Below the pieces are notes generated by a model that was not told the DNA's origin, ran no database searches, and saw only the letters and a list, made by a program, of their open reading frames with translations. The translations under genes and the position numbers were made by a program. DNA of 10,078 nucleotides, taken from positions 1 through 10,078 of the forward strand of contig JAICIG010000292.1 in NCBI GenBank assembly GCA_025924495.1. The letters run 5' to 3'. The DNA is from Pirellulales bacterium. GTDB taxonomy: Bacteria > Planctomycetota > Planctomycetia > Pirellulales > JAICIG01. Below, one piece after another: positions 1-4,759 of the stretch; position 1 is the stretch's first letter, and each line of letters starts with the position of its first letter.

Positions 1-5
1 AAGTC

Positions 6-27
6 GGATAACTGGAGTTAATTATCC
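6..27. repeat. Short interrupted inverted repeat
   Basis: GGATAA (6-11) pairs with TTATCC (22-27), and inside it TAACT (9-13) faces AGTTA (16-20) across a GG centre, so two overlapping short dyads are nested. It lies at the window edge, directly before a 31-bp tandem repeat. It could be an operator, part of a dispersed intergenic repeat, or chance. No function can be assigned from this sequence alone. Confidence 0.35.
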
Positions 28-28
28 A

Positions 29-92
29 CTAAGTAGCGCCCGCTGGCAAGGTCCGTCCGCTAAGTAGCGCCCGCTGGCAAGGTCCGTCCGCT
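29..92. repeat. 31-bp perfect tandem duplication (two copies)
   Basis: A 31-bp unit starting CTAAGTAGCGCCCGCTGG occurs at 29-59 and again, base for base, at 60-90, with identity running two bases further to 92. The flanks differ (A at 28 against G at 59), so the duplication is sharply bounded. The unit length is not a multiple of three, which argues against a coding repeat. Two copies with no spacer is not a CRISPR layout. The absence of any mismatch suggests a recent duplication or ongoing copy-number slippage. It ends 83 bp before the heme-protein gene, so it may lie in or near that gene's promoter region. Confidence 0.9.
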
Positions 93-175
93 TCCTGCAC
101 TGCGCAAAACGAGGGGACGCCCAGAACCAGCGACAACGATCGTCATTTACCAATCGCTTACTGAAAGGAGATGGA

Positions 176-727
176 ATGCGCCGTTTTAATTCCGCCACGC
201 GTCTAGGTCTGTTGGGAGTCGCCTGCATGGCCTGTCTGGCATACGTCGGGCTGCGTCAGGACCGCGCTCAGGCGGTTGAAAACAAGGCCGAGACGAAAGT
301 CGACGCCGCATCGCTCGAGCGTGCCCGCCGCGAGGTGAAAATGCTCGATGACCTTTACAAAACGACGATCGTGTTCATCAACGACACGTATGTGAAGGAC
401 GGCGACGAACCGGCTGCGGGCGAGATCGCCCGCGATATATTCGCCGCCATGAAGAAAAAGGGCTGGCACGATGCACGGCTCGTCGACGCGACGGGCAAGC
501 CGACAAACGACGAGAATGCCCCTCGCGATGCATTCGAAAAGAAGGCCGTCAAAAAGATACTCGGCGGCGAGGCTTACTACGACGAGATCCAAAAGGAAGA
601 CGGCAAGACCTACTTGCGAGCGGCGACCGTTGTACCCGTCGTCAATCAGAAATGCCTTATGTGCCATCCCGGCCACAAGGTCGGCGACGTGATTGGCACG
701 GTGAGCTACAAAATGCTGGTTGAATAA
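176..727 (+). CDS. Exported Tll0287-like (DUF3365) c-type heme protein
   Basis: This 183-residue protein is predicted to be exported and to carry one covalently attached heme c. Residues 1-33 form a signal peptide or membrane anchor: basic MRR, a hydrophobic core at about 9-25, then a signal peptidase-type RAQA site at 30-33. The rest reads like the DUF3365/Tll0287-like family: a helical segment at 45-70, a stretch with RLVDATGKPTN and NAPRDAFEKKA, then AATVVPVV leading into the heme motif CLMCH (C160, C163, H164) and a GxxxGxxSYKML ending. The cyanobacterial family member is known to have a PAS-like fold, suggesting redox or ligand sensing, but no output domain is fused here. The start is well supported: AAGGAG at 165-170 lies 5 bases before ATG 176, while ATG 171 is out of frame. 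A terminator follows 43 bp after the stop, so it is probably a single-gene unit. The partner and the ligand are not evident. Confidence 0.87.
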   Translation: MRRFNSATRLGLLGVACMACLAYVGLRQDRAQAVENKAETKVDAASLERARREVKMLDDLYKTTIVFINDTYVKDGDEPAAGEIARDIFAAMKKKGWHDARLVDATGKPTNDENAPRDAFEKKAVKKILGGEAYYDEIQKEDGKTYLRAATVVPVVNQKCLMCHPGHKVGDVIGTVSYKMLVE

Positions 728-770
728 GCGGCGCGGCGGCCTTCGCTGCGCTATCACTGCTTACTACTTT

Positions 771-813
771 CGGCTCGGCCGCCTGTTCCAGGGCGCCCGA
801 GCCGTTTTTTTTT
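771..813 (+). terminator. Rho-independent terminator after the heme-protein gene
   Basis: CGGCTCGG (771-778) pairs perfectly with CCGAGCCG (797-804), and the right arm runs straight into nine T residues (805-813). The loop is long at 18 bases, but the GC-rich 8-bp stem and the T-run make a convincing intrinsic terminator 43 bp after the stop at 727. Confidence 0.87.
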
Positions 814-1091
814 ATGGTGAGATCGACGGCGCAGTGCAGGTTTCTATCAGGAATTCGCCTTCCCGAGTTATCAGCCGGCACACTGCCCGCAAACTCAAAT
901 TCTCAGGCAGAGGCTTCCTGTCCGGCAAGCTTTCCCACGTCGTCAAACTTGCTCGGGAGATGCTGAGCATGGTGCGGGTCGTACGGCGCCCCGCAGCAAT
1001 TTTCAATCGCTGGCGGCGAGCCGCACGAAGGTAGACAAGGAGACAAGTGCAGTGGTGTGGTCCCGAGATCGGCAAGCGCTGGTAAGAGTAC
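814..1091. other. Gene-free stretch with one strong but unpaired ribosome binding site
   Basis: With the preceding terminator region, this belongs to a gap of more than 300 bases between stop 727 and the next plausible start. No frame shows a recognisable protein. The frame ending at 1034 gives a basic stretch with no family resemblance. The best signal is AAGGAG at 1037-1042. It could serve GTG 1047, which opens only a 12-codon frame closed by TAA at 1083-1085, or GTG 1052, which opens a 69-residue frame that overlaps the next gene out of register. Decayed coding sequence is possible but cannot be shown. Confidence 0.4.
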
Positions 1092-1424
1092 ATGGGTCAG
1101 TTCGCGAAGCGTCTGTTGAGGAGCTGCACGCAGCCGCTCTTGGTGTTGTGCAGACCATTTCTGCGTCGAGTCGACTCCTATTTGAACAGCCATATTGCGC
1201 AATTGTCGGGCCAACTCGAAATCTGGCATGCGCAACACATGGAATCTTTGCGCGATTTTGACAGGTTGGGCGATAGCCTCGTGAGGGAAATGGCTCGGCT
1301 ACAACTGCAGATCAACCTGCTCGAAGAAAACCTGCACGAAGCAATTAAAGATACGGTTCGCTTCGAGTCAGCCTCCCCCGAGGCATCGGCTGCGGCGAAA
1401 CGGCCGCCGGCCCAGGCGGCGTAA
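1092..1424 (+). CDS. Hypothetical helical (coiled-coil-like) protein
   Basis: I do not recognise this 110-residue protein. It has a basic N-terminus with hydrophobic and cysteine residues (C12, C20), a long predicted helix at about 27-88 with regularly spaced leucines and charged residues (for example RLGDSLVREMARLQLQ, then LLEENLHEAI), and an Ala/Pro-rich tail. The helix resembles coiled-coil linkers found in larger enzymes, so it could be a free small protein or a remnant of a longer gene. In favour of coding, synonymous positions use C/G-rich codons like the neighbours and the residue pattern is protein-like. Against it, the ribosome binding site before ATG 1092 is weak (AAGAG at 1084-1088), a stop lies only two codons upstream in frame, and a better AAGGAG at 1037 is too far away. 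No terminator or partner gene is visible. Confidence 0.5.
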   Translation: MGQFAKRLLRSCTQPLLVLCRPFLRRVDSYLNSHIAQLSGQLEIWHAQHMESLRDFDRLGDSLVREMARLQLQINLLEENLHEAIKDTVRFESASPEASAAAKRPPAQAA

Positions 1425-1688
1425 GAATTGGCGACCAAGGCCGCCAGCGCGCTGGCGCTGCCGTCGTTGACAAGGGCGATCAATTGCTCGCGCTACTCTA
1501 CGGCGCCTCCTAAAAGGGCCAGACCGCCCAAACTCCGCTTACGGAAATCCTTATTCAAGCCTCGCCCTTCCTCGGCCGATACCAGTGGCGGACGAAGCTT
1601 GCGGTTAATTGCGCATTAGCTCGGCGCAGCTTTCCCATCTTGCTGCAAGCCCCGTCTCGAATCGACGGAGTCGGGCGAGGACAGTCTG
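1425..1688. other. Intergenic stretch with a 16-bp palindrome
   Basis: No credible forward gene is seen here; a 63-residue forward frame starting at TTG 1428 lacks a ribosome binding site. A perfect 16-bp palindrome, CGCCAGCGCGCTGGCG, lies at 1442-1457, 17 bases after the preceding stop; no T-run follows, so it is not a normal terminator. The reverse strand is open from 1615 to 1181 apart from one TAG at 1493-1495. CCGTC and GACGG at about 1651-1668 could form a small hairpin just upstream of the next gene's ribosome binding site. Confidence 0.35.
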
Positions 1689-3461
1689 ATGCGGCTTACG
1701 ACGTCTCTTTTGAGTTGGGTCATGGTCGGCTGGCTCGCTGTCTGCGCCTCGGCCGGCCCAGCGCCGTCCCGCAAAGCCGAAGTCACCTACAAACCATTCT
1801 CGGAACTCAAAATCTTATTTACCTACAACGCAGCAAAGGCGGGCGACCAGCCCACCGAAGTGCAACTCCACGTCTCCAAAGATCGAGGCAATACCTGGGA
1901 AATCGCCCAAAAAACGACGCCGGAGGCAAAGCGTTTCATCTTCCGTGCGCCGAAAGACGGAGAGTACTGGTTCATGCCTCGAACGAAGTATCAGTCGGGC
2001 AATTACTTGCCTGCCGGGCCGCCCCGGGCGGAAGCAAAGGTTGTGGTCGATACCACGCAGCCCGTGCTCAATCTGGAAGCAATCAGCGGCGAAGGGGGCG
2101 ATGTGCACGTCCGCTGGGACTTGAGCGATGTCAATCTCGCGGCCGAGACGTTTAAGATTGAATATCAGTTGGCAGGGGCCGGCCAGGGATGGCAGAAAAT
2201 CGCGGTTGATCCTTTATCGCCGGCGGAGCCCGGCGCACCGCTCTCAGGTGAGATCCATTTCGTCCCCCAGGGGCGTCCCCACTATGGCGCGGTAACCGTA
2301 CGAGCCGAGGTTGCGGATCGGGCCGGCAATCGCACCGTCGTCGAGCGGCCCGTGGTTCCGCAAAACAAAGCAAGCGGCGAAGAAGACCGCCTCGCGGGCG
2401 GACCACCGAGCGAGAGCACGGCAACTGGCAGAAGCGAGGCAATGTCTGGCCCGCAACTCGGCCCCAGCGATGGCCAACTCGCCTCGCCGCCCGAAATGGC
2501 CGAGAGCTTTCCCGGCAACTTGCCGGCCGCCGGCAGCCGCTTCCCAATTGCTGAAGCCGAGACGCCTTACCCGCGCACCGGAACGCCAGACTGGCCGGCG
2601 ACTCAACCTCGGCACAATGAGACGCCATCAGCGCTTCAACGTCAGCCTGAAACGGTGCGCGACGAGGTGCGGCCGCCTGTCAGCGATCGCTATCCGGAGC
2701 AATCCGATCAGCCGCCGGCCGCCGCCAGCGAAGAACCCGCTCAGCCAACCGCCGTGCTGCCGTCTGCTAACAGCCAGGTGTTGCCGCCGGGCGTTCGTCC
2801 GCACATGGTCAATAAGTTGAAGTTCGAATTGCTCTACGATGTCGAGTCGGTCGGCGCGGCGGGCATCGCTCAGGTCGAATTGTGGGGCACCCGCGATGGC
2901 GGCCAGACTTGGAGCAGCTTCGGCGTTGACGAAGACTGCCGCAGTCCAATGATGGTCAAAGTTGACAGCGAAGGCATTTATGGATTCCGCGTGGTGGTGA
3001 CGACGGGCGCCGGAGTGGAAGGCGCGACCCCTGCCAGCGGCGACCTACCCGACGTTTGGGTCGGCGTCGATCAAACCAAACCCGCCGCGAATCTGGTGTC
3101 AGCCGAGCAAGGCAGCGGCGAGGAGGCCGGCGAGCTGACCATCTGCTGGGAAGCCGCCGACGAGCGTCTAGCGGCTCGTCCGATTTCATTGCGGATGAGC
3201 GAGTCGCCCGATGGGCCCTGGCATGCCATTGCTTCTGGACTGGAGAACACAGGCCGCTATCTCTGGCACATCGACCAACGGGTTCCTAAGAAATTCTATC
3301 TGCGGCTCGAAGTCCGCGACGAAGCGGGCAACATCCGCATCGACGATTCCACGGAGCCGGTCGAGATCGAACGTGTGCGACCGCAAGGTCGCATTCGCGA
3401 CGTTCGCCCCTTCGGCGAAGCCAACCGCCGCAGCCGCACCACGCACAATTTGCTCAAATAG
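1689..3461 (+). CDS. Secreted protein with two related beta-sandwich-like halves and a Pro-rich linker
   Basis: This is a 590-residue predicted secreted protein of unknown function. Residues 1-22 form a signal peptide ending CASA before GPAPS. The N-terminal half (about 30-220) and C-terminal half (about 373-562) share an order of elements. Each has a hydrophobic strand (LKILFTY at 40-46; LKFELLY at 377-383), a sialidase/BNR-like turn (SKDRGNTWE at 63-71; TRDGGQTWSS at 401-410), a VDTTQP or VDQTKP junction (120-125; 460-465), a WD/WE strand (143; 487), and a strand of the type VRAEVADRAGN or LRLEVRDEAGN (204-214; 540-548). This suggests an internal duplication of Ig/fibronectin-like domains. 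Between them, about 222-370 is a Pro/Ala/Ser/Glu-rich linker, probably disordered. The start has GAGGA at 1677-1681, 7 bases before ATG. No catalytic motif is visible, so an adhesive, envelope or matrix role is inference only. No clear terminator follows. Confidence 0.88.
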   Translation: MRLTTSLLSWVMVGWLAVCASAGPAPSRKAEVTYKPFSELKILFTYNAAKAGDQPTEVQLHVSKDRGNTWEIAQKTTPEAKRFIFRAPKDGEYWFMPRTKYQSGNYLPAGPPRAEAKVVVDTTQPVLNLEAISGEGGDVHVRWDLSDVNLAAETFKIEYQLAGAGQGWQKIAVDPLSPAEPGAPLSGEIHFVPQGRPHYGAVTVRAEVADRAGNRTVVERPVVPQNKASGEEDRLAGGPPSESTATGRSEAMSGPQLGPSDGQLASPPEMAESFPGNLPAAGSRFPIAEAETPYPRTGTPDWPATQPRHNETPSALQRQPETVRDEVRPPVSDRYPEQSDQPPAAASEEPAQPTAVLPSANSQVLPPGVRPHMVNKLKFELLYDVESVGAAGIAQVELWGTRDGGQTWSSFGVDEDCRSPMMVKVDSEGIYGFRVVVTTGAGVEGATPASGDLPDVWVGVDQTKPAANLVSAEQGSGEEAGELTICWEAADERLAARPISLRMSESPDGPWHAIASGLENTGRYLWHIDQRVPKKFYLRLEVRDEAGNIRIDDSTEPVEIERVRPQGRIRDVRPFGEANRRSRTTHNLLK

Positions 3462-3520
3462 TCGCGAACCGGGTTACGGAATTATCTGGGGCCGCGTCTT
3501 TCAGATCGAACGTTTCTCCC

Positions 3521-3526
3521 TAGAAT
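3521..3526 (+). promoter_or_regulatory. Candidate -10 element for holA
   Basis: TAGAAT, followed by G, lies 51 bases before the holA ATG at 3578. A poor -35 match, TTTCAG (3499-3504), lies 16 bases upstream. The same TAGAATG string precedes the SecA gene at 8030, which raises confidence slightly. It would give an untranslated leader that contains the hairpin at 3535-3555. Confidence 0.45.
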
Positions 3527-3534
3527 GACAAGTC

Positions 3535-3555
3535 CGCGAAAGAGGACCTTTCGCG
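3535..3555 (+). promoter_or_regulatory. Leader hairpin just upstream of holA
   Basis: CGCGAAAG (3535-3542) pairs perfectly with CTTTCGCG (3548-3555) across a 5-base loop. No T-run follows, so it is not an intrinsic terminator. It ends at the edge of the purine-rich AAGGTGGGAG (3556-3565) that probably serves as the holA ribosome binding region, so it could affect translation or transcript stability. That role is inference. Confidence 0.5.
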
Positions 3556-3577
3556 AAGGTGGGAGAAATGCTGATCT

Positions 3578-4654
3578 ATGCCAGCCCTGCACGCGCTCGA
3601 TTACCTGGCGGAAGCCGCCAAGATCAAGATTCCAGCCGCGTGCGTCGCCTTCGGCGATGAGCCGTTCCTGAAGTCGGCGGTGGTTGCCTCGCTGCGGCAA
3701 GAGGCGTTGGGCGAGGGGGACGCCGAATTCTCGCTGAGCCGCTTCGAAGGGGGCGCCAGCGAAGCTCGAGCCGTCTTCGACGAGCTCTCCACGGTCGCGT
3801 TGTTCGGCAGCGGCAGGCGTCTAGTGATCGTCGAGGATGCCGACGACTTCGTCTCGCGCAATCGTGCGGCTCTCGAAGCCTATGTGGCACACCCCAGCCA
3901 CGCCGGAATCTTGTTGCTCGCGGTCGACACATGGCCAGGCAACACGCGGTTGGCAAAGGCCGTCGCCGCCGAGGGGCTGGCGATCGAGTGCAAACTGCCT
4001 CCAGCAGCGCGACTGTTGAAATGGCTCGAAAGCACGGCAAGCAACCGTTATCGGGTTAAACTTCCCCGCGACGCCGCCGAGCTGCTGCTGGAAATCGTCG
4101 GCAACGAGATGGGCATGCTTGATCAGGAGTTGGCCAAATTGGCGGCGGCCGCGCAAGGCGCCCCTATCACCGCAGAACTGGTGCAGCGACTGGTCGGCGG
4201 TTGGCGCGCCAAAACCGCGTGGGACATGCTCGATGCCGCCCTTGAGGGCCGCGTTCGACAGGCGCTGGTCGAACTCGATCGGCTGCTGCTCGCGGGGGAA
4301 ACGCCCATCGCCGTGCTCGGGCAAATCGGCTCCTCCTTACGTCGTTTTGCCGCTGCCGCCCAGTTGATCGAAAGCGCCGAAGGGGCAGGGCGCCGGACCA
4401 ATTTGCGTCAGGCGCTCGAGGCGGCAGGCGTCAAAGCCGTTCCGTTTATCATGAATAAGGCCGAATCGCAGCTACGGCAGCTAGGGCGACATCGGGCTGC
4501 CCAATTGCAGCGCTGGCTGCTCGAGACAGATCTGGCCCTCAAAGGCTCCAGTTCGTCGCCTACGAAAGCGCGCATCCAATTGGAGCAGTTGCTGGTACGT
4601 CTCTCGGCCAAGTCGAGCCAAGAAGCGATAACTCAAGCTCCTGCCAAGCGTTAA
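3578..4654 (+). CDS. holA: DNA polymerase III subunit delta
   Basis: HolA is the delta subunit of the clamp loader, which opens the beta sliding clamp and helps load it onto primed DNA. The 358 residues match the usual family length of about 340. The N-terminal domain carries the family start CVAFGDEPFLKSAVV (22-36), equivalent to the clamp-binding region, then LFGSGRRLVIVEDAD (75-89), and ends around 140. The middle segment (about 141-210) has KLPRDAAELLLEIVGNEMGM followed by LDQELAKLA, a typical delta sequence. The C-terminal helical collar domain (about 211-343) has AWDMLDAALEG, ALVELDRLLLAGETPIAVLGQI and a closing LLETDLALKGSSSSP segment. The ribosome binding site is GGGAG at 3561-3565, 12 bases from ATG 3578 and somewhat far. 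A closer ATG at 3568 is in another frame and opens only a 30-codon overlapping reading frame. Gene neighbours are unrelated to replication, so it looks singly transcribed. Confidence 0.95.
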   Translation: MPALHALDYLAEAAKIKIPAACVAFGDEPFLKSAVVASLRQEALGEGDAEFSLSRFEGGASEARAVFDELSTVALFGSGRRLVIVEDADDFVSRNRAALEAYVAHPSHAGILLLAVDTWPGNTRLAKAVAAEGLAIECKLPPAARLLKWLESTASNRYRVKLPRDAAELLLEIVGNEMGMLDQELAKLAAAAQGAPITAELVQRLVGGWRAKTAWDMLDAALEGRVRQALVELDRLLLAGETPIAVLGQIGSSLRRFAAAAQLIESAEGAGRRTNLRQALEAAGVKAVPFIMNKAESQLRQLGRHRAAQLQRWLLETDLALKGSSSSPTKARIQLEQLLVRLSAKSSQEAITQAPAKR

Positions 4655-4662
4655 CCCCCTCA

Positions 4663-4686
4663 TTTTGGTTGACTTGCCAGCCAAAA
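4663..4686. promoter_or_regulatory. Inverted repeat overlapping the DUF1549/1553 promoter (possible operator or weak terminator)
   Basis: TTTTGGTTG (4663-4671) faces CAGCCAAAA (4678-4686), a 9-bp dyad with one G:U-compatible mismatch and a 6-base centre. It overlaps the -35 box TTGACT at 4669-4674, the placement expected of a repressor operator. It also follows the holA stop by 8 bases and is followed by TCTTTAT, so it may act as a weak terminator for holA instead or as well. Confidence 0.5.
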
Positions 4687-4696
4687 TCTTTATGAT
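4669..4696 (+). promoter_or_regulatory. Sigma-70-like promoter for the DUF1549/DUF1553 gene
   Basis: TTGACT (4669-4674) and TATGAT (4691-4696) are separated by 16 bases, close to the housekeeping consensus (five of six matches in each box). A start of transcription near 4703 would leave an untranslated leader of about 57 bases before ATG 4760. This is the best promoter in the window. It lies within the short gap after holA, supporting separate transcription of the downstream gene. Confidence 0.65.
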
Positions 4697-4759
4697 GACG
4701 CTGTAGGAATCTAGAGGTCGAGGAATCCGAATATCACACTCGAAACAGAGGCGAGTCCC

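Noticed and set aside
29..92. Possible CRISPR array
   Set aside because: Only two directly abutting copies with no spacers and no cas gene in the window.
203..757. 184-residue open frame on the minus strand
   Set aside because: It is antisense to the CxxCH heme protein, which has a signal peptide and a good ribosome binding site.
1399..1483. Minus-strand LVNDGSASA string resembling the S41 peptidase active-site region
   Set aside because: The match is very short, is followed by unrelated sequence and overlaps the end of a forward frame; coincidence is more likely.
1428..1619. 63-residue forward frame starting at TTG
   Set aside because: No ribosome binding site, no recognisable pattern and composition unlike the neighbouring genes.
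1640..2155. 171-residue forward frame overlapping the secreted two-domain protein
   Set aside because: The frame starting at 1689 has a signal peptide, a ribosome binding site and internal homology over 590 residues; the other frame is an out-of-register shadow.
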